A DNA stretch of 11,518 nt. It comes from a bacterium. GTDB taxonomy: Bacteria; Chloroflexota; Dormibacteria; UBA8260; Bog-877. Each line of letters opens with the position of its first letter. The stretch's first letter is position 1. The position numbers and the translations under genes are program-made. Location of the stretch: assembly GCA_021791455.1 (NCBI GenBank), contig JAJYWM010000105.1, positions 1-11,518 of the forward strand, given 5' to 3'. Of the stretch, positions 1 through 6,783 are shown piece by piece. Below the pieces are notes generated by a model. It saw only the letters and a program-made list of their open reading frames with translations, did not search any database and was not told where the DNA came from.

Positions 1-179
1 CCCTGGCCGGGGGTGCTCCTGGTTGCCAGGCAGCGCAGCAGGGTCGTCTTGCCGCAGCCGTTGGGCCCGACCAGGGCCAACACCTCACCCTGGCTGACAA
101 GAAGGTTGAGCGGTCCCACGCCCCTCCCGTTCGAGAAGCGCCGCAGGAGATCCCTTGCCTCCAGGACCGGGTGGGACAT
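1..179 (-). CDS. ABC transporter ATP-binding protein, N-terminal part (runs off left edge)
   Basis: Reading right to left from an ATG at 179, the first 59 codons are open and begin MSHPVLEARDLLRRF. The Walker A motif GPNGCGKTT follows at about residues 40-48, then LLRCLAT and a threonine/serine-proline-glycine turn. This is the usual opening of an exporter-type ABC ATPase, which hydrolyses ATP on the cytosolic face to power a membrane permease. The Q-loop, signature motif and Walker B lie beyond the window, so neither substrate nor partner can be told. The start is 5 bases after the stop of the small gene at 185-409, so the two are very likely co-transcribed, and a permease would be expected further left. 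The family call is firm; export rather than import is inferred from the short CcmA/NatA-like N-terminus. Confidence 0.9.
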   Translation of the reverse strand, partial: MSHPVLEARDLLRRFSNGRGVGPLNLLVSQGEVLALVGPNGCGKTTLLRCLATRSTPGQ

Positions 180-184
180 GGCCT

Positions 185-409
185 TCAGTTGATGAACTCG
201 ATCACCGTGGCCGGGGTTACCTCCACCAACCCGTGCGGCTCGGTGAACGCGACCTGGTATACCAGGATCTTCTGCCCCACCTCGACCTGGTGTCCCACCA
301 GGCGAGCGCGCACCATGTTGCTGATGAAGGACGGGGCGCGTCGGTTGATCTTGCGCAGCACGACCCGGCTCGCCTGGTCGACCGGTCCTGGTGGGAGAAT
401 TGGGGCCAT
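185..409 (-). CDS. Small hypothetical protein upstream of an ABC ATPase
   Basis: A 74-residue protein from ATG 409 (MAPILPPGPVDQASR...) to TGA 185-187. I do not recognise the family. It has no signal peptide, membrane helix or cysteine. The first third is proline-rich and basic, and the rest alternates hydrophobic residues (ILVYQVAF, LVEVTPATVIEF) as in a small beta-barrel. It is followed after 5 bases by an ABC ATPase, so it may be an accessory of that transporter, which is only inference. The start is uncertain. ATG 409 is preceded by TACACT and six bases, ideal spacing for a leaderless transcript. An in-frame ATG at 472 would give 95 residues, adding MQHWRLFVLSLAPSGANYTAP, with third codon positions still GC-rich, but would leave only 9 bases to the divergent nuclease gene. 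Confidence 0.6.
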   Translation of the reverse strand: MAPILPPGPVDQASRVVLRKINRRAPSFISNMVRARLVGHQVEVGQKILVYQVAFTEPHGLVEVTPATVIEFIN

Positions 410-481
410 GGGGGCAGTGTAGTTGGCCCCGGAGGGGGCGAGGCTCAACACGAAGAGCCTCCAGTGTTGCATATTGCGCTC
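410..481. promoter_or_regulatory. Divergent promoter region between the small ABC-linked gene and the nuclease operon
   Basis: These 72 bases separate the chosen starts of two divergent transcripts. On the minus strand TACACT (416-421) fits the TANNNT -10 pattern and ends six bases before ATG 409. On the plus strand CATATT (470-475) is a weaker -10 candidate ending six bases before ATG 482. Neither start has a Shine-Dalgarno sequence, which fits leaderless transcripts. Convincing -35 boxes at 16-18 bases are not visible; a TTGAGC on the minus strand (443-448) sits about 21 bases from its -10. If the minus gene really starts at 472, the -10 at 416-421 would be coding sequence. Confidence 0.4.
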
Positions 482-1582
482 ATGCGTTTGATCCATTGCG
501 CCGACGTCCACCTCGACGCCTCCTTTTCGGGGCTGGGCCTCGCCGCCGCCAGAAGGCGGCGCTGGGCGATCCGGCAGACCTTTCGCAGGGTCGTCGACAT
601 GGCCGTGGAGCAGCGGGCGGATGCGCTGACCATCGGCGGTGACCTGTACGAGGATCTGCGTTCCCAGGGCGACACGACGAGATTCCTGCAGCAGGAGTTC
701 GAGAGGGCCTCGTGCCCAGTCCTCATCAGCCCGGGCAATCACGACTACCTGCACCCCGGTTCCCTCTACTCACGCGAGCGCTGGCCCCAGAACGTGCACA
801 TCTTCCAAGGCGGCGAGTTCACACCCTACGAGCTCGGGGGGTGGCGGGTGTTCGGGGTGGCTCACCTCAAGCCGAAGGGCACAGGTGATCTCCTGCACAG
901 GTTCAAGGTGCCCAAGGGAGGGCCGGCTGTCGCCCTCTTCCACGGGTCCGAACGGGGCCAGCTGCCGGAGCAGGGTGAGGGTAAGGAGGATCACGCTCCG
1001 TTCAGCGAGGACGAGATTCAGAGGAGTGGCTTCCGGTATGCCCTCCTCGGACATTTCCACAAGCCGCGGGTGGGCAGGCTTCTGGTCTATCCCGGAAACC
1101 CGGAGCCACTCACCTTCGGAGAGGAGGGGACACGGGGGCCAGCCGTGGTCGAGCTCGACGAGCAGGGTCCACCGCGCGTGGAGATCGTGCCGGTCGGCAC
1201 CTTCCAACTTGCCGAGATAGAGGTCGACGTGACGGGATGCCAGCACTCGGAGGCGATCGCGGACCGGGTCCTGGGCGCGATACAAGTCCAAGAGGATGGC
1301 GATGTGGCGTACCGGGTCAGAGTGACGGGAGAGCTCGCGGCCGGGGTCCGGCTGAGCCGTCAGGAGCTCCTGGAGCGGCTCCGAGTGAATGGGCGCTCGG
1401 TCGAGCTCGTGATCTCATGCCGCCCCCAGCTCGACCTGGAACAGCTGCGTCAGGCCCCGGACGCCAGGGGTCAGTTCGTGCGCTCACTCCTGGCCCGCCC
1501 TGACTTCGACAGCGAGCTGGTCCAAGCCGCACTGCTGGCTGGCCTAAACGCCCTGCTGGGGGAGGAGCCGGCCCTGCTGTGA
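482..1582 (+). CDS. Metallophosphoesterase DNA exonuclease, SbcD/Mre11/YhaO type
   Basis: A 366-residue nuclease of the calcineurin-like phosphoesterase fold. All metal-site motifs are present: D8-x-H10 in ADVHLD, D54 in GGDLYE, GNHD at 85-88, H154 in LFHGS, and H191/H193 in GHFHKP, followed by the YPGNPEPL loop at 203-210 typical of SbcD/YhaO proteins. Residues from about 225 form the capping/C-terminal region. Family members use two Mn ions to cut DNA ends and pair with a Rad50-like ATPase, here encoded 28 bases downstream. I chose ATG 482 because MRLIHCADVHLD matches the family N-terminus. The open frame continues upstream, but that part overlaps divergent genes and has no homologous look. 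There is no ribosome site before 482, so a leaderless mRNA is likely. The YhaO assignment rests mainly on the YhaN-like partner. Confidence 0.92.
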   Translation: MRLIHCADVHLDASFSGLGLAAARRRRWAIRQTFRRVVDMAVEQRADALTIGGDLYEDLRSQGDTTRFLQQEFERASCPVLISPGNHDYLHPGSLYSRERWPQNVHIFQGGEFTPYELGGWRVFGVAHLKPKGTGDLLHRFKVPKGGPAVALFHGSERGQLPEQGEGKEDHAPFSEDEIQRSGFRYALLGHFHKPRVGRLLVYPGNPEPLTFGEEGTRGPAVVELDEQGPPRVEIVPVGTFQLAEIEVDVTGCQHSEAIADRVLGAIQVQEDGDVAYRVRVTGELAAGVRLSRQELLERLRVNGRSVELVISCRPQLDLEQLRQAPDARGQFVRSLLARPDFDSELVQAALLAGLNALLGEEPALL

Positions 1583-1600
1583 ACGATGCCAGGAGATGGG

Positions 1601-1606
1601 GGAGGG
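1601..1606 (+). promoter_or_regulatory. Ribosome binding site deciding the GTG start of the Rad50-like gene
   Basis: GGAGGG at 1601-1606 ends four bases before GTG 1611. The competing in-frame ATG at 1596 has AGGAG directly abutting it, with no room for a spacer. Starting at GTG also places the LERFG motif where Rad50/YhaN-type proteins have it, near residue 10. Confidence 0.7.
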
Positions 1607-1610
1607 ACCG

Positions 1611-4085
1611 GTGAAGATCAACTCGGTCAAGCTGGAGCGTTTCGGCGCTCTGCGCGGCATCTTCAACCTCGACCCCAAGATCACGGTCATCTACGGACCC
1701 AATGAATCCGGGAAGAGCACCCTGCACACCGCCCTGCGGGTGGCGCTCGCGGGCGTCGACCTGCCCAGTCGGGGGCGGATGCCCAAGGAGTCGGAGCAGG
1801 TCCTGCGCCGCTTCAGGCCCTGGCAGGGGCGCAACTTCACAGTTGAGACGGAGGTGGAGCTGGGCTCCGGACGCTACCGTTTCATACGGGACCTGGAGCA
1901 GCCGGACAACTGCCAGGTGACCGACGAGGTCCGTGGCGGAGACGCCACCAATCTCTTCCGCAGGGGTCGGACCGTCGATGTCTCGGTCGCCCTGGGCATG
2001 AGCCGGGAGGCGTTCCTCGCCATCTCGACCGTGGCCCAGGACCAGATCCTGGAGATAAGCGGTAGCTCGCTGCAGGCTGACCTGCAGAGGGCCACCTCCA
2101 CTTCTGGTGCTCACACCAGTGTCCGCGCGGCGCTGGAGCTGCTGAAGAAGTGGCGCCAGGAACACCTCCGCGCCGACCGCACCAGGGAGCGTCCCATGGA
2201 CAAGCTGGCCACCCGTCTCGACGAGGCCAAGCAGAGGCTCGCCCAGGCGGTGGAGATCCGCCAGAGGTTAGGCGACGAGCTGTCCCAGTTGGAGGAGATA
2301 CGAGGACGGCTGGAGAGCGCGGAGAAGGTGGCGTCGGAAGCGGAGCTGGCGTGGAAGCTCGCGGAGCTGGCGGAGCTCGACCAGGACCTGATCGCCATCG
2401 AAGAGATCGACCACTCGCTCGGGGCCATTCCAGACCTCGCGGTCCCCGCCGACCCTGAGGCGGTGAGAGACGCAGCCCTTGGAATCACGCAATTGGCCCA
2501 GCAGCTGGCGGAGGCGGAGCAGAAGGTGGCGCAGCTGACGCCGGCTGACCGGGCCCGCGCCAAATTGGCGGCGGAGCTCTCGGTGAGCGAGCTGCAGTAC
2601 CTTGGCGAGGCCATCGACAGGGCCGTTCCGCCGCTTCCCGCCCAGGCCGGAGGTGCGGCGCGGCTCGAGCTGCTGGACCGCCGTTCTGTTGCCCTGCACC
2701 GCTGGAGCTCCGATCTCATCGCGCTCGCGGCCGGGGTCATCGGAATCGTGCTCATCGGTCGGGCGATAACCGCATCTCCGACGGAGCTGCCGGTACCAAT
2801 GTTCTTGGGCGGCCTGGTCATTCTGGCTGCGGGTGCAACCTTGTTCCTTTACCTCCAGCGCCGCCTGCGACGGGTGCTCGCTGTGGCCGGATTCTCGTCC
2901 GTGGCGGAGGTGCGCAGGGCCAGGCGGAGCCGGGACCCGGAGGTGCTCAAGGCGGTGGCCGCCCAGGAGGAGGTCTTGGCCCAGCGCGCCAAGGCGCGCC
3001 AGCGGATCTCAGAGCTGGGTCTGACCCAGCTCAGCGGGGGCCAGCTGCTGCAGCTGGCCCAGGAGCTGCCGCCGCTCCAGGAGGCTCTGCAGCAGGTGGC
3101 CTCATGGCAGTCCACCGTGGACAGAGCCCGTAAGGAGCTGGTACAGCGTGGCGCCAGCATGGGCATCGAGGAACCCGACCCCCAGGCGATCGCGGCCCGG
3201 TTGACCCAGATGGCCCGGGATGCCGAGCAGGCCGTCGAGGCCGAGAGGCGAAGGCTCGAGCTGGGACTGCGTCGTGAGGAGCGTCTCAACGGGAGGGAGC
3301 TTCGCGGGCTCGTGACCAGGGCTGAGGAGCTGCGGTCCGAGGTGGGTGCCAGGGCCAGGGCGGGGGCGCCAACCCGGACCACCAGGCCGGCCGACGACCT
3401 GCGCGCCGAGTACGATCAAGCCCGGCTCGAGAGGGATCGGCTCCGAGATGAGCTCCTGCCCAGGGAGGGAAGTCTCAAGCAGCAGCTGAAGGAGTCGGGC
3501 GATCTGGTGGAGCTGGAGGAGCAGGTGGCGGACTTGGGCTCTGAGCTGGCACGCATGGAGCGCGCCGAGGCCGCGGTCAACCTGGCCATCTCAGAGCTGG
3601 AGGCGGCAGAGGGAGAGATCCAGAAGAGCCTCGCACCGGTGCTGGCGGATGGCCTCGCTCGGCGCCTGCCACAGCTCACCCATCGCCGCTACTCCCAGGC
3701 CTGGGTTGACCCTGAGGATCTTTCCATGCACGTCGCCGCCCCGAACTCGACGAGGCAGATCCCCGTGGACCACCTCTCTCAAGGGACCCAGGAGCAGATC
3801 TACGTGTGCCTGAGGATGGTCCTGGCCCAGGCGCTCTCACCCAAAGGGGAGGAGCTGCCTCTGATCTTCGACGACCCCACCGTAAACTCCGATGACCGTC
3901 GCTGCTTCGCCCTGCTGGATACGCTGCTCGAGCTCTCGGAGACCTCTCAGGTTGTGATCTTTTCACACGAGCGCAGGGTTGCGGAATGGGCGCAGCAGAA
4001 GGTGGTGCCCGTCCTCGCCCTGACTCCGGTACCGGCTTCCGCCGACGAGAACGGCCCGTCGATCTCGTCTCCGCAGGGCTCGTGA
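1611..4085 (+). CDS. Rad50/SbcC-like ATPase of the YhaN type with central membrane hairpin
   Basis: An 824-residue split-ABC ATPase from GTG 1611 (838-base-earlier alternatives are absent; ATG 1596 would add five residues). Walker A GPNESGKST is at 29-37. The C-terminal half of the ATPase has signature LSQGTQEQ (722-729), Walker B with LIFDDPT (751-757) and switch histidine H786 in FSHER. Between them are coiled-coil stretches at about 196-262, 533-587 and 600-674. Two hydrophobic segments at about 368-386 and 398-415 flank a short proline-rich turn and are followed by QRRLRR, a likely membrane hairpin. No CxxC zinc hook is present and the coils are much shorter than in SbcC. Known YhaN-type proteins share this plan. 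With the upstream nuclease it should form an ATP-driven DNA-end processing complex, probably held at the membrane. Its stop overlaps the next gene by one base. Confidence 0.92.
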   Translation: MKINSVKLERFGALRGIFNLDPKITVIYGPNESGKSTLHTALRVALAGVDLPSRGRMPKESEQVLRRFRPWQGRNFTVETEVELGSGRYRFIRDLEQPDNCQVTDEVRGGDATNLFRRGRTVDVSVALGMSREAFLAISTVAQDQILEISGSSLQADLQRATSTSGAHTSVRAALELLKKWRQEHLRADRTRERPMDKLATRLDEAKQRLAQAVEIRQRLGDELSQLEEIRGRLESAEKVASEAELAWKLAELAELDQDLIAIEEIDHSLGAIPDLAVPADPEAVRDAALGITQLAQQLAEAEQKVAQLTPADRARAKLAAELSVSELQYLGEAIDRAVPPLPAQAGGAARLELLDRRSVALHRWSSDLIALAAGVIGIVLIGRAITASPTELPVPMFLGGLVILAAGATLFLYLQRRLRRVLAVAGFSSVAEVRRARRSRDPEVLKAVAAQEEVLAQRAKARQRISELGLTQLSGGQLLQLAQELPPLQEALQQVASWQSTVDRARKELVQRGASMGIEEPDPQAIAARLTQMARDAEQAVEAERRRLELGLRREERLNGRELRGLVTRAEELRSEVGARARAGAPTRTTRPADDLRAEYDQARLERDRLRDELLPREGSLKQQLKESGDLVELEEQVADLGSELARMERAEAAVNLAISELEAAEGEIQKSLAPVLADGLARRLPQLTHRRYSQAWVDPEDLSMHVAAPNSTRQIPVDHLSQGTQEQIYVCLRMVLAQALSPKGEELPLIFDDPTVNSDDRRCFALLDTLLELSETSQVVIFSHERRVAEWAQQKVVPVLALTPVPASADENGPSISSPQGS

Positions 4086-4999
4086 TGCGGATCGTGTCTT
4101 TGCTTCCGAGCGCGACCGAGATCTGCTTTGCCCTCGGGCTGGGCCAGAGCGTTGTCGGGATCACCCACGAGTGTGATTTCCCGCCCCAGGCGGAGTTCAA
4201 GCCCGTTCTGACCGTTTCCGAGCTGGATCACAGCAGCTCGTCCCCAGGGGAGATCGACCGACATGTGCGCGAGGCGCTACACCAGGGAAGCAGCCTCTAC
4301 CGTCTGGATCATCAGGGGCTCAGGCGGGCGCGCCCGGACATCATCCTGACCCAGGAACTGTGCGAGGTCTGCGCGGTGGCTTACCCGCAGGTGCTCGACG
4401 CTGCCCGCCTGCTGCCGGGCAAGCCCGCCGTACTCTCCCTGGAGCCCAGCTCTCTGGCTGACGTGATGCGCACCATTGCGGACGTGGGGCGGGCGACCGG
4501 CACCAAGGAGCGCGCGGCGGAGCTGGTTCGGAGCCTCTGGGCCCGGATCGACGCCATCCGGGGAGCCGTGGCGGGCAGGCCCCGGCCCCGGGTTGTCTGC
4601 CTGGAGTGGGTTGACCCCCTCATGATCGGGGGCCACTGGGTCCCGGATCAGGTGGATGTCGCTGGAGGCATCGACGTCCTCGGCACCTCGGGGCAGCGGT
4701 CCCGCGAGGTGAGCATGGACGAGGTGCGCGCCGCCTCCCCCGAGATCATCATCCTGATGCCGTGTGGGTTCCGGCTCGATGGCAGCTGCGAGCAGGGAGC
4801 CAGGCTCTCCGAGCTGCCCGGCTGGGGAGACCTGGCGGCGGTCAGGGAGGGGATGGTCTTCGCGGTCGATGGATCCTGGTACTTCAACCGGCCGGGGCCC
4901 AGAGTGGTCGACGGAATTGAGATCCTGGCGCGCATCTTCCACGCCGACGCCTGGAAGGGGCCGGTCCCCCAGGCGTATTCGAAGCTGACCAGAACCTGA
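4085..4999 (+). CDS. BtuF-like periplasmic-binding fold protein without signal peptide
   Basis: A 304-residue protein opening MRIVSLLPSATEICFALGLG, the hallmark of BtuF/FepB-type class III substrate-binding proteins (COG0614, often called cobalamin-binding). Two Rossmann-like lobes would be joined by the long helix near 120-160. There is no signal peptide or lipobox, so it should stay in the cytosol rather than serve a periplasmic importer. Cysteines occur in conserved-looking settings: THECDFP (C30), ELCEVC (C93, C96) and MPCGF (C227), with H29 and H184 also available, which suggests metal, haem or corrinoid binding. The ATG shares a base with the preceding stop (TGATG), so translation is probably coupled to the YhaN-like ATPase. 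Ligand and role are unknown. No btuC/btuD homologue is nearby on this strand. Confidence 0.85.
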   Translation: MRIVSLLPSATEICFALGLGQSVVGITHECDFPPQAEFKPVLTVSELDHSSSSPGEIDRHVREALHQGSSLYRLDHQGLRRARPDIILTQELCEVCAVAYPQVLDAARLLPGKPAVLSLEPSSLADVMRTIADVGRATGTKERAAELVRSLWARIDAIRGAVAGRPRPRVVCLEWVDPLMIGGHWVPDQVDVAGGIDVLGTSGQRSREVSMDEVRAASPEIIILMPCGFRLDGSCEQGARLSELPGWGDLAAVREGMVFAVDGSWYFNRPGPRVVDGIEILARIFHADAWKGPVPQAYSKLTRT

Positions 5000-5017
5000 G
5001 GCGCGCGATCCGTCAGG
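4995..5017. other. Weak inverted repeat joining the two convergent stop codons
   Basis: CCTGA at 4995-4999 and TCAGG at 5013-5017 are perfect inverted repeats. Each contains the stop codon of one of the convergent genes, and the 13-base loop contains GCGCGC. There is no T-tract on either side, so this is at best a weak bidirectional terminator. A five-base match can easily be chance in GC-rich DNA. Confidence 0.2.
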
Positions 5018-5774
5018 CAACGGCCCTGCTGAAGGCCCTGGCCGCCCCGGCCACCGCCAGCAGCGCCAGCACCGCGACGATCAGGATGCCCTCCCCCACC
5101 GTCGCGTTGACGAGATGCCCGAGGAAGATGGAGCGGGCGGCCGTGACCGCGTGCGACAGTGGATTGAGGGTGGATATGGTCTGCAGCCACTGGGGCGCGA
5201 GGGTCATTGGCAGCAGGACGCCCGAGAGCAGCAGGAGGGGAAGGGCCGCCGTGAAGATGATTGGCGCGAAGGAGTTCTCGTCCTTGAGCACCAGGGCCAG
5301 CCAGTAGGAGACCGAGGCGAAGAGCAGGCCTATCAGGCCGACCAGGGCCAGCATGATGAGGATGCCCACCGGCTGAATGCTGAGCCCGAAGGGCAGGGCG
5401 AGGGCGATCAGGATGAGGGACTGCACCAGCAGCGTCAGGGTGTCCCGGAGGGCCCTTCCCAGGAGTAGGGCCAGACGGCTGACCGGCGTCACCCTGAGCC
5501 GCTCCACAACACCGCCCCTCAGCTCCGAGATCAGGCTGAAGCCAACTCCGGATGCGCCGAATATCCCGAGTTGCACCAGCAGCCCGGGGACGAACACGTT
5601 GTAGGCGCCGCCCGGGGGAAATCCGGGCAGGTGCACGATGGCCTTGAGCAGAGGGGCGAACAGCAGCAGGTAAAGCGCCGGCTGCACGACGCCCACGGCG
5701 ACCCAGGCCGGGTTGTGGATGAACAAGGAGAAATAGCGCTGAAATACGAGCCAGGTGTCACGTATGAGCTTCAC
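5013..5774 (-). CDS. ABC-2 type exporter permease (DrrB-like)
   Basis: A 253-residue integral membrane protein with six likely helices at about 24-47, 60-82, 114-133, 137-164, 171-193 and 227-247. Typical ABC-2 features include the amphipathic stretch ERLRVTPVSRLALLLGR after helix 2 and the SGVLLPMTLAP...LNPLSHAV region near 184-210. It forms the membrane channel of an exporter energised by the ATPase encoded just upstream. The start is GTG 5774, with GAGGAGG at 5782-5788 seven bases ahead, and the gap to the ATPase stop is 28 bases. DrrAB-type systems export antibiotics or lipids, but the substrate here is unknown. It converges on the BtuF-like gene with 13 bases between stops. Confidence 0.93.
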   Translation of the reverse strand: MKLIRDTWLVFQRYFSLFIHNPAWVAVGVVQPALYLLLFAPLLKAIVHLPGFPPGGAYNVFVPGLLVQLGIFGASGVGFSLISELRGGVVERLRVTPVSRLALLLGRALRDTLTLLVQSLILIALALPFGLSIQPVGILIMLALVGLIGLLFASVSYWLALVLKDENSFAPIIFTAALPLLLLSGVLLPMTLAPQWLQTISTLNPLSHAVTAARSIFLGHLVNATVGEGILIVAVLALLAVAGAARAFSRAVA

Positions 5775-5806
5775 GGGATGGCCTCCTCGGTCAGGTGTTT
5801 GGTCAT
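5771..5806 (-). other. Possible 11-codon coupling mini-ORF between exporter genes
   Basis: ATG 5806 overlaps the ATPase stop (ATGA). An 11-codon frame (MTKHLTEEAIP) then runs to a TGA at 5771-5773 that overlaps the permease start (GTGA). It contains the permease ribosome site. Ribosomes leaving the ATPase could re-initiate here and be delivered to the permease GTG. The arrangement is visible; function is speculative and chance is quite possible. Confidence 0.2.
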
Positions 5807-6783
5807 GCCGCCGCCTCGGACTCGCGCAGGGACCGCCCGGTCTGGCGCAGGAATACGTCGTCCAGGCTGGGCCGACTCATGGCGAGGGTGGTGAGCTCCA
5901 GGCCGGCGCCGTCGAGGAGCCGGAGCAGGTCAGGGGCCGCGGTCTCGCCGTGGTCCACGTAGAGGCGTACCAGATCGTCGTCCAGGGTGGCCTCGCGCAC
6001 AAATGGCTGCTGCTGGACCAGATCCAGAACCGCCTGGCCCCGCCCCGTCACCCCCAGGGTGACGACATCGCCCGCAACCTCCCGCTTCAGCGCATCGGGG
6101 GTGCCCTCGACCACGATCTTCCCGTGATCTATGATCGCTAGCCGGTCACAGAGTGCGTCCGCCTCCTCCAGGTAGTGGGTGGTCAGAAAGACGGTGGTCC
6201 CGCGGTCGCGCAGTTGGCGCACCTCGTCCCACATGCGGGCCCGACTCTGGGGATCCAGGCCGGTCGTGGGCTCGTCGAGGAAGAGCAGCTCCGGGGAGTG
6301 CACCAGCCCGAGCCCCATGTCGAGGCGGCGGCGCTGCCCGCCCGAGTAGGTCTTGACCTTGCGGTCGGCGCAGCTCTGCAGCTCCAGGGCTGTGAGCAGC
6401 TCATCCGAGCGCGAGGCGGCCTGCTTGGCAGGCATCCCGTAGAGGCGCGCCTCAAACGCCAGCTCGTTCCTTCCTGTGACCTCGGGATCCGAGCCGCCGG
6501 CCTGGCCCACGTAGCCGATCCTGGCCCTCACCCCGCCGGGATCCCGCAGCAGGTCGCGACCGGCCACGGTTGCCGCCCCCGAGGTGGGTGGCAGCAGGGT
6601 CGCCAGCATCCTGAGAGTGGTCGTCTTGCCGGCACCGTTGGGGCCGAGAAAACCGAAGATCTCGCCCTGGAGCACGGTCATGGTGACGCCCGCCACGGCC
6701 TCCACCAGCCCCCTGCGGCTCTTGAAGGTGCGCCGCAAATCAGTGGTCGAGATAACCGCATCGCCGGCTTGTGCTGTGCTCAC
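5803..6783 (-). CDS. ABC exporter ATP-binding protein (DrrA-like)
   Basis: A 326-residue ATPase with every catalytic motif: Walker A GPNGAGKTT (47-55), Q-loop glutamine Q94, signature YSGGQ (146-150), Walker B LLFLDE (166-171), D-loop GLDP, and switch H203 in TTHYLEEAD. Residues from about 235 form the DrrA-type C-terminal domain ending with SRPSLDDVFLRQTGR. It powers the permease encoded next. The start is GTG 6783, which overlaps the stop of the PadR-type gene by four bases (GTGA) and has GGAGG at 6791-6795 with a seven-base spacer. The frame is open 39 codons further upstream, but that part is low-complexity and antisense-like to no family, lying inside the regulator gene. Drug or lipid export is the usual role; the substrate cannot be told. 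Confidence 0.95.
   Translation of the reverse strand: MSTAQAGDAVISTTDLRRTFKSRRGLVEAVAGVTMTVLQGEIFGFLGPNGAGKTTTLRMLATLLPPTSGAATVAGRDLLRDPGGVRARIGYVGQAGGSDPEVTGRNELAFEARLYGMPAKQAASRSDELLTALELQSCADRKVKTYSGGQRRRLDMGLGLVHSPELLFLDEPTTGLDPQSRARMWDEVRQLRDRGTTVFLTTHYLEEADALCDRLAIIDHGKIVVEGTPDALKREVAGDVVTLGVTGRGQAVLDLVQQQPFVREATLDDDLVRLYVDHGETAAPDLLRLLDGAGLELTTLAMSRPSLDDVFLRQTGRSLRESEAAA

Noticed and set aside
155..481. Plus-strand in-frame extension of the nuclease gene by 109 codons
   Set aside because: It lies opposite the small gene and the ABC ATPase start, lacks any family-like sequence, and the SbcD-type N-terminus begins exactly at ATG 482.
410..754. Minus-strand extension of the small gene to 189 codons
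   Set aside because: The extra part is antisense to the conserved metal-binding motifs of the nuclease and has no recognisable features.
1317..2165. Long minus-strand open frame (282 codons) across the nuclease/ATPase junction
   Set aside because: It is antisense to two genes with intact motifs. Long shadow frames are expected in GC-rich DNA.
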